33,208 nucleotides of DNA from Capnocytophaga gingivalis ATCC 33624 (lineage in GTDB: Bacteria > Bacteroidota > Bacteroidia > Flavobacteriales > Flavobacteriaceae), in contig NZ_ACLQ01000007.1 in assembly GCF_000174755.1 (NCBI RefSeq), positions 1 to 33,208 of the forward strand, in the 5' to 3' direction. Under the pieces are notes generated by a model. The model made no database searches. It was given only the letters and a program-made list of their open reading frames with translations, and was not told the DNA's origin. The position numbers were made by a program, and so were the translations under genes. Within the stretch, counting starts at the first letter, position 1. Each line of letters begins with the position of its first letter. This document shows positions 8,923-16,671 of the stretch, piece by piece.

Positions 8923-10376
8923 AATGAGATAATTATTTCAGGGAATTGGATACGCTTCTGGTGCTCCGTATCAAAGATAATATCCTGCATTTTTTCATTA
9001 TTAATCACATACTTACCTTCAGTGGCTACCGCAAAATAAGCAATAAGTTCTGTCAAGCCTTTCTTAAGTCCTCCATTAGCATTGATAAGTGTAGCCAAAG
9101 AAACTTGTCCCCGCTCTTGTAGTACTTTACGAATATGCTCCCTGATAAGCTCCTTGTTTATAATCTTATCTGAAAATAACTTGTCGAGTTGTACCGCATC
9201 GGAAAGGGTAGTATTTGCATTTTCAAAACGTTCTTGATATGTTGCCTGTTCTTTTTTCTGGTCAGTAAGTCGCCTATCAAAAGGAATCTGAATATCAACA
9301 TCTGTCTCTATTTCAAAGGATACAGTAGGAATTTGTTGCTTTCTACTCAGAGAGATAAGAAAGTCCTTAATTTCTTTAATTGTATGTTTGGTAGCTTGGT
9401 TATCCGTGGCATTATTTTCCCGAATGATACGGCTAAGCTTCTCGGCCATTTTGTCATTGGCCTTATCTACACGTCTGCCTAAGTGATACAAGTGCCCACG
9501 CATACCTCTTAGGAAATAATCCTTTATAGGGATATCTTTTTCCTGCAAGGCCTCATAGAGTTGCCTAATGAGTACCTCCCATTCCTCTTGCAATTGCCGA
9601 CTAACAAGGAACTCAAAGAAGGCATAAAAACTCTTCCCCTGCGGACTATTCTTAAGCTGATCCAATGCATCAAAGGTAAATTCCAATATGGCATCCTTGG
9701 TCTGCTCTCCCGAATGCTTCTGATAGATTTCCTTGGTAATCTCCTTAAAGTTATCCTCCACCTCCTTGAAGTCCGATAGCAGTTCCTTAGCCTGCTGGGT
9801 GAGTTGGTTAAAGCGGGGGACTATCTGATATTCCTCATATACCTGCACCTCTTCCCCTCGCTTGAGCTTATCTATCTGCTCCTGTAGTGCATCTCTACGC
9901 CGCTCCAGCAACAGAAGACGCTCCTGCCTGTCCTCATTGGTAAATTCCACTAACTCCTTAAGTTGATGAAAGATACTGCTGAACTTGGATTCTGTCCCTA
10001 TATACTCCTCTTTCTTCAGTGACCAAAGCCAATCTATCACCTTAACCGAATGAGACGAAAGCTCATAATACACCTCCCCCTGTTCGTCCTGATAGTTTGT
10101 CAAAAAGCCTTTGCTGAGCCAATTGCGTACATAGTGCTTCGCCTTTTCATCAAAAAGCACCTCAAAAGTCGCTTCACTCTCCTCCTCTTCCAAGTGTTGG
10201 GTTTCTATAAAGTCCGATAACTGCTGGAAAAGGACCTCCTGAGCTAGCACCTTATGGTCTTCAGTAAAGGTCTCTATGAAGAAAGTAATTATAGGCACCC
10301 TATTCTTAGACTTAAGTAGTTCCACACTGGGAGAGGTTCTAAGTATATCTATCAGTTGTTGTGTAGGGCTTTCCAT
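8919..10376 (-). CDS. jetA: Wadjet kleisin subunit JetA (DUF3375, MukF/MksF-like)
   Basis: A 485-residue protein of the DUF3375 family, the kleisin-type subunit that bridges the two JetC heads. It has an N-terminal winged-helix region (LLKSKNRVPIITFFIETF), a central helical/coiled segment rich in E, Q and K (about residues 150-230), and a C-terminal region ending in winged-helix-like sequence before residue 485. I place the start at ATG 10376; an upstream in-frame TTG at 10385 would add only three residues and is less likely. It is the first gene of jetABCD. The likely promoter has TATCTTTG at 10414-10407, 31 bases upstream. The operon is divergent from aspS across a 194-base gap. Confidence 0.92.
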   Translation of the reverse strand: MESPTQQLIDILRTSPSVELLKSKNRVPIITFFIETFTEDHKVLAQEVLFQQLSDFIETQHLEEEESEATFEVLFDEKAKHYVRNWLSKGFLTNYQDEQGEVYYELSSHSVKVIDWLWSLKKEEYIGTESKFSSIFHQLKELVEFTNEDRQERLLLLERRRDALQEQIDKLKRGEEVQVYEEYQIVPRFNQLTQQAKELLSDFKEVEDNFKEITKEIYQKHSGEQTKDAILEFTFDALDQLKNSPQGKSFYAFFEFLVSRQLQEEWEVLIRQLYEALQEKDIPIKDYFLRGMRGHLYHLGRRVDKANDKMAEKLSRIIRENNATDNQATKHTIKEIKDFLISLSRKQQIPTVSFEIETDVDIQIPFDRRLTDQKKEQATYQERFENANTTLSDAVQLDKLFSDKIINKELIREHIRKVLQERGQVSLATLINANGGLKKGLTELIAYFAVATEGKYVINNEKMQDIIFDTEHQKRIQFPEIIISL

Positions 10377-10406
10377 TTTTGGCAATAATTAGCTCGTTAT
10401 CAGAGG

Positions 10407-10414
10407 CAAAGATA
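10407..10414 (-). promoter_or_regulatory. -7 box of the Wadjet operon promoter
   Basis: TATCTTTG on the minus strand, 31 bases upstream of the jetA ATG. The expected -33 position (about 10437-10434) reads TTTT rather than TTTG, which suggests a moderate or regulated promoter. No other -7 match lies between here and jetA. Confidence 0.6.
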
Positions 10415-10479
10415 CACATTTTTTTCTTATTATAAAAATTTTACACCTCTTTTTTCTGCTTTATCCAACACTTTTCATG

Positions 10480-10503
10480 ATTTTATTATCTATATAATAA
10501 AAT
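10480..10503. promoter_or_regulatory. 24-base perfect palindrome between jetA and aspS
   Basis: ATTTTATTAT (10480-10489) and ATAATAAAAT (10494-10503) form perfect 10-base arms around CTAT. It lies centrally in the divergent gap, upstream of both -33 regions. It could be an operator for either direction. The region is very A/T-rich, so chance is possible. Confidence 0.35.
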
Positions 10504-10514
10504 TGCCTCATATC

Positions 10515-10545
10515 TTGCACTTTTCAAAATTAATAACTATTTTTG
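10515..10545 (+). promoter_or_regulatory. aspS promoter
   Basis: CTTG with TTG at 10515-10517, 20 bases, then TATTTTTG at 10538-10545, followed 25 bases later by the aspS ATG. This fits the Bacteroidetes promoter pattern with one mismatch in the -33 box. Confidence 0.6.
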
Positions 10546-10570
10546 CAGGTTATTAGAACCTATTAAAAAA

Positions 10571-12319
10571 ATGTACAGAACGCATACTTGTGGAGAGTTA
10601 CGACTCTCGCACGAAAAACAACAAGTAACCCTCAGCGGATGGGTACAACGCATCCGCAACAAGGGATTTATGATTTGGGTAGACCTTCGCGACCGCTATG
10701 GCATCACCCAGCTTATATTCGATGAAGAACGCACTGATAAAGCAGTCTTCGAGCAGGCGAAAACCCTCTCACGCGAGGACGTGATTCAGATACAAGGAAC
10801 TGTGATCAAGCGCGAGGCTGCCAATACAAATATTCCTACCGGAGAGGTGGAGATCCTCGTTTCGGCACTCACCTTGCTCAACCACTCTGAGATTCCTCCC
10901 TTTACCATTGAAGATAATACCGATGGCGGTGAAGACCTCCGTATGAAGTACCGCTATCTCGATATACGCCGTACTCCTGTACGTGATAACCTTATTTTTC
11001 GCCACAAGGTAGGCATGATCGTGCGCAACTACCTCTCTGGACAAGGCTTTATAGAGGTAGAAACCCCTGTACTTATCAAATCAACACCCGAAGGCGCACG
11101 TGATTTTGTAGTGCCCAGCCGTATGAACCCAGGTGAGTTCTATGCCTTGCCACAATCCCCACAAACCTTCAAGCAGCTGCTAATGGTAGGCGGATTGGAT
11201 AAGTATTTCCAAATTGTAAAGTGCTTCCGTGATGAAGACCTCCGCGCCGACCGTCAGCCGGAGTTTACCCAAATAGACTGCGAAATGTCGTTTGTAGAAC
11301 AAGAGGACATCATCCAAACCTTTGAAGGATTGGCAAAACACCTCCTCAAAGAACTCAAAGGCTTAGAGTTTGGGGCTTTCCCTCGTATGACGTATGCCGA
11401 GGCGATGAAAACTTACGGTAACGACAAACCCGATATCCGTTTCGGTATGAAATTCGGTGAACTCAACGACATTGCGCAACACCGCGATTTCAAGGTATTC
11501 AACGAAGCCGAATTGGTAGTAGGTATTGCCGTACCTGGAGCTAATAGCTACACCCGCAAAGAGATTGATACTTTGGTAGAATGGATGAAACGCCCACAGA
11601 TAGGCGCAACAGGCTTGGTATATGTAAAATGCAATGAAGATGGTAGCTTCAAATCATCAGTAGATAAATTCTATAACGAGGACGACCTCAAAGCGTGGGC
11701 AGAACGTACGGGCGCCCAAGCAGGCGACCTTATCTGTATCCTTTCAGGAAAGGCCAACAAAGTACGTGGGCAACTCAGCGCCCTCCGTATGGAACTCGCC
11801 GAGCGTCTCGGCTTGCGCAAACCTGATGAATATGCACCACTTTGGGTAGTAGATTTCCCTCTTTTGGAGTGGAGCGAAGAGGAAGAACGCTTCTTTGCGA
11901 TGCACCACCCTTTCACCTCGCCTAAACCTGAGGATATTCCGTTACTCGACAGCAACCCAGGTGCTGTACGCGCCAATGCTTATGACCTCGTGCTCAACGG
12001 CAACGAAGTAGGCGGTGGTTCTATACGTATCTTCAACCAAGAGTTACAAGCCAAAATGTTTGAACTCCTCGGCTTTACTCCCGAGCAAGCGCAAGCACAA
12101 TTTGGCTTCTTGATGAACGCTTTCAAATACGGCGCTCCTCCTCACGGTGGTTTGGCTTTTGGCTTCGACCGATTGGTGGCACTGCTCGGCGGACAAGAAA
12201 CCATACGCGACTTTATTGCTTTCCCTAAAAACAACAGCGGTCGCGATGTGATGATTGATGCCCCCTCCCCTATCGATGAGGCACAACTCAAAGAACTCGC
12301 AATTCAATTAGCAAATTAG
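10571..12319 (+). CDS. aspS: Aspartate--tRNA ligase
   Basis: A 582-residue class II aminoacyl-tRNA synthetase that charges tRNA-Asp in the cytoplasm. The N-terminal OB-fold anticodon-binding domain (HTCGELR... [14 protein letters not shown]) is followed by the catalytic domain with motif 2 [18 protein letters not shown] (about 219-236), a bacterial GAD insertion domain in the middle, and motif 3 [11 protein letters not shown] (about 531-541). Length and domain order match the bacterial-type enzyme. C-rich third positions are more frequent than in the neighbouring Wadjet genes, as expected for a highly expressed housekeeping gene. The next gene follows after 17 bases and is probably cotranscribed. 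Confidence 0.98.
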   Translation: MYRTHTCGELRLSHEKQQVTLSGWVQRIRNKGFMIWVDLRDRYGITQLIFDEERTDKAVFEQAKTLSREDVIQIQGTVIKREAANTNIPTGEVEILVSALTLLNHSEIPPFTIEDNTDGGEDLRMKYRYLDIRRTPVRDNLIFRHKVGMIVRNYLSGQGFIEVETPVLIKSTPEGARDFVVPSRMNPGEFYALPQSPQTFKQLLMVGGLDKYFQIVKCFRDEDLRADRQPEFTQIDCEMSFVEQEDIIQTFEGLAKHLLKELKGLEFGAFPRMTYAEAMKTYGNDKPDIRFGMKFGELNDIAQHRDFKVFNEAELVVGIAVPGANSYTRKEIDTLVEWMKRPQIGATGLVYVKCNEDGSFKSSVDKFYNEDDLKAWAERTGAQAGDLICILSGKANKVRGQLSALRMELAERLGLRKPDEYAPLWVVDFPLLEWSEEEERFFAMHHPFTSPKPEDIPLLDSNPGAVRANAYDLVLNGNEVGGGSIRIFNQELQAKMFELLGFTPEQAQAQFGFLMNAFKYGAPPHGGLAFGFDRLVALLGGQETIRDFIAFPKNNSGRDVMIDAPSPIDEAQLKELAIQLAN

Positions 12320-12336
12320 AAATTAAAATTCTTTTA

Positions 12337-13134
12337 ATGACTAAGAAAATCCCAGCTCTATTTGTAGGACACGGCAATCCGATGAACGCTCTTGATGAGC
12401 AGAATCCTTTTAACCAAAAGTTTGCCGAAATCACACAGACTTTTGATAAACCAAAAGCTATCTTGTGTATTTCTGCTCATTGGTATAGTGAGGGATTATT
12501 TATTATGGGAAACCCTAATCCTCCAATGATGTATGATTTCTACGGATTTCCAAAAGCTCTCAGCGAAGTGCAATATCCCGCTAAAGGTTCTCCAGAGTTA
12601 GTAGCACAAGTGCAAGAACTCCTTGCAGATACTGACCTAAAAGTAGACCCCGAACGCGGATTTGACCACGGCGCTTGGGCGGTATTAAAGTTCTTGTACC
12701 CTAAGGCAGATATTCCTGTAGTACAACTGAGCTTAGATGCTACCAAGCCTGCTCAATGGCACGCCGATTTAGCCAAAAAACTCGCTCCCTTGCGCAAACA
12801 AGGAGTATTGATTTTAGCAAGCGGAGATATCATACATAACTTACGCCTGATGAACTTTCGTTATATCAACGATTTAGATGCTGGTTATGATTGGGCTTTT
12901 GCCTTTCGTGATCAAATCAATCAAACGATAACCGATAATAACTTAGAGGCATTAGTACATTTTGAGCAATTCGGAGAAAACGCAAAACTATCCGTGCCCA
13001 CTCCCGACCATTACTTGCCTTTGCTCTATGTAATGGCTTTGCGAGAAGAAGATGATGAAGTGCTGATTTTCAATGATTCAATCGTAGGAGGTTCTATCAG
13101 TATGACCTCAGTACTCGTGGGAGGAAAGTCTTAG
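12337..13134 (+). CDS. ygiD: YgiD-like class III extradiol dioxygenase (4,5-DOPA dioxygenase type)
   Basis: A 265-residue protein of the LigB/YgiD class III extradiol dioxygenase family, which opens catechol-type rings; E. coli YgiD acts on L-DOPA. Candidate metal-binding histidines are H12 (GHGNP) and H48 (SAHW), with H111 (DHGAW), H167 (GDIIHN) and H225 (PDHYLPL) at the usual conserved positions. The true substrate here is not known. It starts 17 bases after aspS and has no promoter of its own, so it is probably cotranscribed. A strong hairpin terminator follows 23 bases after the stop. The pairing with aspS suggests no obvious shared pathway. Confidence 0.88.
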   Translation: MTKKIPALFVGHGNPMNALDEQNPFNQKFAEITQTFDKPKAILCISAHWYSEGLFIMGNPNPPMMYDFYGFPKALSEVQYPAKGSPELVAQVQELLADTDLKVDPERGFDHGAWAVLKFLYPKADIPVVQLSLDATKPAQWHADLAKKLAPLRKQGVLILASGDIIHNLRLMNFRYINDLDAGYDWAFAFRDQINQTITDNNLEALVHFEQFGENAKLSVPTPDHYLPLLYVMALREEDDEVLIFNDSIVGGSISMTSVLVGGKS

Positions 13135-13154
13135 ATCATAAGAATTAAACCTTT

Positions 13155-13203
13155 AAAAAAGGCTGTCACAAACTAAAATTTGCGACAGCCTTTGTTGTTT
13201 TTT
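13155..13203. terminator. Bidirectional hairpin terminator, copy 1
   Basis: AAAGGCTGTC (13158-13167) pairs with GACAGCCTTT (13184-13193); after an A/C mismatch CAAA pairs with TTTG inside. T-rich tracts follow on both strands, so it can end ygiD on the plus strand and the broken gene on the minus strand. A near-identical hairpin is at 15331-15366. Confidence 0.85.
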
Positions 13204-13218
13204 AACTTAAAAATATCT

Positions 13219-13770
13219 TTACTCCTCTCTTTCCTCTATCGTTAGAATAGATAAAGGATTATTAAGACCAAATCGCTTGGTCTTATGGATAGTTCTTAAA
13301 TCATACAATGCGTTTTTGTGCATAGAAGAACCTTGATGAAATCCCTTACGAAAGTTAGGGTTAGCTTCTAAATTTTTATACAACTTCTTATAAAGATACT
13401 TAGCCGAGGCGTCCATTAGTTTGGTAATGAGAATCATCCGCAAGTAAATACACTCTATAATGTCTTCCGTTTCTCTTCCTCCCGTACCTTCTATAACATA
13501 AGGCAGTATATCTTGATCATAAATACATTTTTCAGTATCTATGGTAACATTAGGGCTAGAGACAATGATAAACTGACGGTAGGTAAAACCCTCTATCTCC
13601 TCAAGCATTATTGAGGGGATAGTGCTTTCATTCTCTCGAGTGATAAGAATTTGCCGATACCCACCCTTACCATCTCCTACCTCTATATAGAATGAGGCTC
13701 AGCACTTGTCCAATATATCTTTAGCATTTGCGTAAAACTCTTGTGCAGAGGTCAATATCCAGTGTTGCAT
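13219..13770 (-). pseudogene. Hypothetical protein gene broken by an in-frame TGA
   Basis: Read from ATG 13770 the frame is MQHWILTSAQEFYANAKDIL, then DKC, then a TGA stop at 13701-13699 (codon 24), and the same frame continues without further stops to TAA at 13219 (about 183 codons). A shorter ORF of 129 residues can start at ATG 13608, but coding-like sequence clearly extends upstream through the TGA. A -7 box TATTTTTG lies at 13805-13798, at the right distance for the long start. I do not recognise the family; the size, charge and neighbourhood are like immunity-type proteins. The most economical reading is a recent nonsense mutation (for example Trp TGG to TGA). Its last 13 codons are duplicated at 15618-15668. 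Confidence 0.65.
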
Positions 13771-13797
13771 ATTTTTGATATCTATTTACTTATTTGG

Positions 13798-13805
13798 CAA
13801 AAATA
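13798..13805 (-). promoter_or_regulatory. -7 box before the broken gene
   Basis: TATTTTTG on the minus strand, 27 bases upstream of the 13770 ATG. It supports the long reading frame that contains the TGA. Confidence 0.5.
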
Positions 13806-13835
13806 CAACTTATTCTTGAATTTACTAACTATACT

Positions 13836-13867
13836 TTTGCCCTTCTCCATAAAAATCATTACCTTTG
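13836..13867 (+). promoter_or_regulatory. Promoter of the DUF695/RraB-like gene
   Basis: TTTG (13836-13839), exactly 20 bases, then TACCTTTG (13860-13867), 23 bases before the ATG at 13891. The -33 TTTG is itself part of another possible -7 box, TACTTTTG (13832-13839). Confidence 0.7.
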
Positions 13868-13890
13868 CCCTTTATTAAAAACAATTCCCT

Positions 13891-14664
13891 ATGAATGACA
13901 ACCATTCCCCTATCGAAATCCCCGAAAACTGGGACTTCTACCGCACTTCTTTCGGCGAGACTCCCGTCTCTATTCGGCTGAATTTAGCGCTGAAGAGCAT
14001 CGCTCCTATCGCAGATTTTCCTGTGGTAGTGCGTGCCATAGTAAAAATGCAACACCCTTACGATAATGGCTTTTCATCTCAAGAAGAGTTCGAAACCCTT
14101 GCGGATATCGAGGACGCTCTTTGCGATGCTATCGAGAGTGCAGGAGCTATTGAGGTAGCTATTGTCACCGGAGGAGGCAACCGCGAAGTCTATAGCTACA
14201 GCAAAGACACCGAAACTGTTATAAAAGCCTGCTATAAAGCAATGGAAGCCTTCCCTTCCTATGAGTTTAAATGTCTTTCAGCAGAAGACCCTCAGTGGCA
14301 AGAATATTTGCATACACTCTATCCCAATAGTGTAGAAATCCACCAAATCCTCAACCGAATGGTGATTGAACAACTAAAAGAAGGGGGTGATACCCTCGAA
14401 AAACCACGTGAAATCGACCACTGGGTATATTTCGGTGAAGAAAACGAACAAAAAGCCTTTATCGAACTGGTGAAAAGCTCAGGTTTTAAAATCCTTTCAG
14501 CCAACTACAACGAAGAAAACAACCCCGAAAGCCGCTATGTACTCAATTTCTCTCGCGAAGACCACATCGAGCACATCGAAGAAATCGTATCCGACCTGAT
14601 TGAACTCTCCCTCCAATTCAATGGTTACTATGACGGCTGGGGATGTAATATTATTACTGAATAA
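13891..14664 (+). CDS. DUF695 / RraB-domain protein
   Basis: A 257-residue soluble, acidic protein with two parts. The N-terminal half (about 1-135) matches the DUF695 pattern: WDFYRTSFGETPVSIRLNL, then FPVVVRAIVKMQHPYDNGF and IVTGGGNREVYSY. The C-terminal half (about 150-257) has the RraB ferredoxin-like pattern: DHWVYFGEE, FIELVKSSGFKI and YDGWGC at the end. RraB in E. coli inhibits RNase E; two-domain DUF695-RraB proteins are widespread and of unknown role, and related domains appear among putative immunity proteins. It has its own clear promoter. The next gene also has its own promoter, 47 bases downstream. Confidence 0.8.
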   Translation: MNDNHSPIEIPENWDFYRTSFGETPVSIRLNLALKSIAPIADFPVVVRAIVKMQHPYDNGFSSQEEFETLADIEDALCDAIESAGAIEVAIVTGGGNREVYSYSKDTETVIKACYKAMEAFPSYEFKCLSAEDPQWQEYLHTLYPNSVEIHQILNRMVIEQLKEGGDTLEKPREIDHWVYFGEENEQKAFIELVKSSGFKILSANYNEENNPESRYVLNFSREDHIEHIEEIVSDLIELSLQFNGYYDGWGCNIITE

Positions 14665-14678
14665 TAGATAAAAAATAC

Positions 14679-14686
14679 TATCTTTG
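14679..14686 (+). promoter_or_regulatory. -7 box before the 199-residue gene
   Basis: TATCTTTG at 14679-14686, 25 bases before the ATG at 14712. The corresponding -33 region falls just inside the end of the preceding gene and has no clean TTTG. Confidence 0.55.
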
Positions 14687-14711
14687 TCCTTTCTTAAAAA
14701 TCCACTCAATT

Positions 14712-15311
14712 ATGGGATATTATATTTTTACTTACGGAGTGAAAACTCCTGAAATCAAAGCTGTTTTTGGCTCTAAAGATGAAGCCCTTTTGCAAAAGGT
14801 AAAAGCCAATGATATTTTCCAAAACTATGCCGAACAAAACCAAGAAACCTCTCAAGCCCTTATCGATATTATAAAGGGCAATCCTTACACCTTGGAGGAG
14901 TATCACTACGGATATGCTTTCATCGGAATTTGCGCTACTTTAGGGGAAACCCTGCCCAAAACACAAGAAATTAAGTTAGGGTATATAACCGAAGTTATCA
15001 ATGAAACTGTTGCCGAAGATTATGATATTGAGATTGATATAGAGACAGAGTTATTCCCTGCTGATTATGCCGACCCTTTTCCACTACCTCTAATAGCCGA
15101 TTTCCCTATGATAGACCTATTAGACAAGAAAAGACTTGAACATATAGCCTCTTTGTTTGCCAAAGTTCATAAAACGGAGGATGAAATAGAAGCTATGTTA
15201 GATGGAGATGATGATGAAAAAGGTTTTGCTTATGAGGCCATTATGGGGCTAAAAGAAAATATCGATTTTTGCCTTAAAAACGATTTAGATATGGTAGTTT
15301 TTTGCCATTAA
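14712..15311 (+). CDS. Acidic hypothetical protein, possibly DUF7691-like
   Basis: A 199-residue cytoplasmic protein with no signal peptide or membrane segment and a strongly acidic middle and C-terminal part (DIEIDIETELF, DGDDDEKG). The start MGYYIFTYGV, followed by IKAVFGSKDEALLQKV, resembles a family of small uncharacterised proteins (DUF7691-type), but I cannot confirm this. It probably has its own promoter (14679-14686) and ends before a shared hairpin terminator at 15331. Neighbours are equally small unknown genes. An immunity or toxin-neutralising role would fit the acidic character and setting, but nothing in the sequence proves it. Confidence 0.7.
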   Translation: MGYYIFTYGVKTPEIKAVFGSKDEALLQKVKANDIFQNYAEQNQETSQALIDIIKGNPYTLEEYHYGYAFIGICATLGETLPKTQEIKLGYITEVINETVAEDYDIEIDIETELFPADYADPFPLPLIADFPMIDLLDKKRLEHIASLFAKVHKTEDEIEAMLDGDDDEKGFAYEAIMGLKENIDFCLKNDLDMVVFCH

Positions 15312-15330
15312 CAAAAAACAAAAAGTAACA

Positions 15331-15375
15331 AAAGGCTGTCACAAAATTTAGTTTGCGACAGCCTTTGTTGTTTTT
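15331..15375. terminator. Bidirectional hairpin terminator, copy 2
   Basis: AAAGGCTGTC (15331-15340) pairs with GACAGCCTTT (15357-15366), followed by GTTGTTTTT. Stem and 36-base length equal those of copy 1 at 13158-13193, while the loop is nearly the reverse complement of the loop of copy 1. It separates convergent genes, as copy 1 does. Confidence 0.85.
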
Positions 15376-15589
15376 AGTAGCTTTTTAGTTCGTTGAGGTG
15401 AGAAGGAACAGCTATTTTATACCAATCCCATCCATAATAATCTATGAGCAACAGCAAAGCCAAGAGCCTAAGAGGCGTTTGTGTAATGAGGTAATCTTCA
15501 TCTTTGTCAAGTAAAAACACTTCATATCCTTTCTGGTAGAGTATCTCTATAGCATTATTGTAGGTATTAGGAGCATCTGTTATAGTCAT
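15374..15589 (-). CDS. Small hypothetical protein (71 residues)
   Basis: A short ORF from ATG 15589 starting MTITDAPNTYNNAIEILYQK and ending NELKSY. It has no signal peptide; the middle LRLLALLLLIDYYGWDWY is hydrophobic but probably a buried helix. I do not recognise a family. It could be a complete small protein or the last part of a larger decayed gene, since upstream sequence (15590-15741) contains only a gene remnant. Convergent with the 199-residue gene across the hairpin terminator. Confidence 0.5.
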   Translation of the reverse strand: MTITDAPNTYNNAIEILYQKGYEVFLLDKDEDYLITQTPLRLLALLLLIDYYGWDWYKIAVPSHLNELKSY

Positions 15590-15741
15590 TTTGAGATATT
15601 TTAAAGCTGAAAGTTATCTAATAAGTTCTTTCCTCTATCGTTTGGTTAGATAAAGGATTGTTAATTTCAATACATAGGCACCATAAAATAAATCTGATTC
15701 ATACTTCTTAGTTCTTAAAATATATTTTGGGGCAAAAACCT
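15590..15741 (-). pseudogene. Gene-tail remnant in a non-coding gap
   Basis: Minus-strand codons from about 15668 to the stop at 15618 read EINNPLSNQTIEERTY, matching the tail NNPLSILTIEEREE of the broken gene at 13219. At DNA level 15628-15664 matches 13229-13265 at 33 of 37 positions. Upstream the frame is soon closed by a stop, so only the tail survives. No other gene is visible in this gap. Confidence 0.6.
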
Positions 15742-16563
15742 TTAATAATACTGTATTTCTCGTTCGATGACCTTTACTTTCTCTTTTCTTTTCCCATAAA
15801 CATGGTATTCTATCTGAGTAAGATAATTCCCCTGGCTGTCATAAGTATAGGTATAGCAATATTCTCGAGGCAGGTACACGCCTCCCCCCATATTATTGAG
15901 CTCTTTTTGTCCTATGACATTTCCTTTTTCATTGTATTGATAGCGAATCACTTGAATTACTTTCCAGTGGTCTTCTGAAGGATTGAAGTTACTAATGGTT
16001 TCCTCCAATATATGTCCTTGTACATCATACAGATAACAGTGCTGAGACCTCAGGGTATCCTGCTGCTTATACTGGGTTCTTATTCTTTCTATAAGCTGAT
16101 TTTTTGCATTATAAGTAAGTTCATACTTATCGAGTTCCTCTTGTGATTTTCCCTTGGTACTTATTTCTATCAGATTATTTTTAAGATCGTACTTATAGAT
16201 CGTTTCTTCTTGATAAGAGAGAGCTGTATTCTCAGATATTCTCCTGATGATTCTATCTTCTTGATTATACTCATAGCTAAAGGATAGCTGGACATCTTTG
16301 TCAATACTAAAAGAAATAGGTATCCCCTCTTTGTCAAAGAAATAGGTATCGGTAAGGACAACTGAAGGTTTCCTTTCTATCTTTTTAAGAGAAGGATAGA
16401 CTTGTTTTTGCATAGGATAAAGTGCTGTTTTTATTTTTATAGATTTCACTTCCCCTCGTAGCTCCGTTTCCTTCCACTTAGGTGGTTTGATCATGCCTTG
16501 TCCATATCCCATAAGCCCTGAAAACAGGCACATTATAGTAATGACTAGAGATATTTTCATCAT
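15742..16563 (-). CDS. Secreted YD-repeat-like hypothetical protein
   Basis: From ATG 16563 the protein has 273 residues, starting MMKISLVITIMCLFSGLMGYG, a signal peptide with likely cleavage near GYGQG. The mature part has several repeats of the type YxYDxxxNLIE, YNAKNQLIERI, YLYDVQGHILEE, YQYNEKGNVIGQ and YTYDSQGNYLTQIEY, which resemble the YD/RHS beta-strand repeats of small surface or periplasmic Bacteroidetes proteins. An upstream in-frame ATG at 16596 is rejected because it lies inside the -7 promoter box (16601-16594). No enzymatic motif is visible, and the function is unknown. Confidence 0.75.
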   Translation of the reverse strand: MMKISLVITIMCLFSGLMGYGQGMIKPPKWKETELRGEVKSIKIKTALYPMQKQVYPSLKKIERKPSVVLTDTYFFDKEGIPISFSIDKDVQLSFSYEYNQEDRIIRRISENTALSYQEETIYKYDLKNNLIEISTKGKSQEELDKYELTYNAKNQLIERIRTQYKQQDTLRSQHCYLYDVQGHILEETISNFNPSEDHWKVIQVIRYQYNEKGNVIGQKELNNMGGGVYLPREYCYTYTYDSQGNYLTQIEYHVYGKRKEKVKVIEREIQYY

Positions 16564-16593
16564 AAAGAAATTTTTTCTTAGGCTATTTCGCGA

Positions 16594-16601
16594 CAAAAAT
16601 A
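16594..16601 (-). promoter_or_regulatory. -7 box before the YD-repeat-like gene
   Basis: TATTTTTG on the minus strand, 30 bases upstream of ATG 16563. It overlaps an alternative upstream ATG at 16596, which decides the start in favour of 16563 (or 16560). Confidence 0.6.
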
Positions 16602-16620
16602 CAATTTTTTTTCAAAAAGA

Positions 16621-16652
16621 TTTGGTCATGTCGATTTTTTGTTGTTACTTTG
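16621..16652 (+). promoter_or_regulatory. Promoter of the creD-locus operon
   Basis: TTTG (16621-16624), 20 bases, then TTACTTTG (16645-16652), one mismatch from TAnnTTTG. It lies 19 bases before ATG 16672. No equally good promoter is seen before the three genes that follow, so it may drive them all. Confidence 0.55.
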
Positions 16653-16671
16653 CAGCTCAAAGTACTTTTAT

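Noticed and set aside
10377-10385. TTG start of jetA three codons upstream
   Set aside because: ATG at 10376 is available in frame and the TTG adds only three residues without family support.
13699-13701. Selenocysteine at the in-frame TGA
   Set aside because: No selenoprotein family is recognised, the residue follows an ordinary Cys, and I see no convincing SECIS-like hairpin just downstream; a nonsense mutation is simpler.
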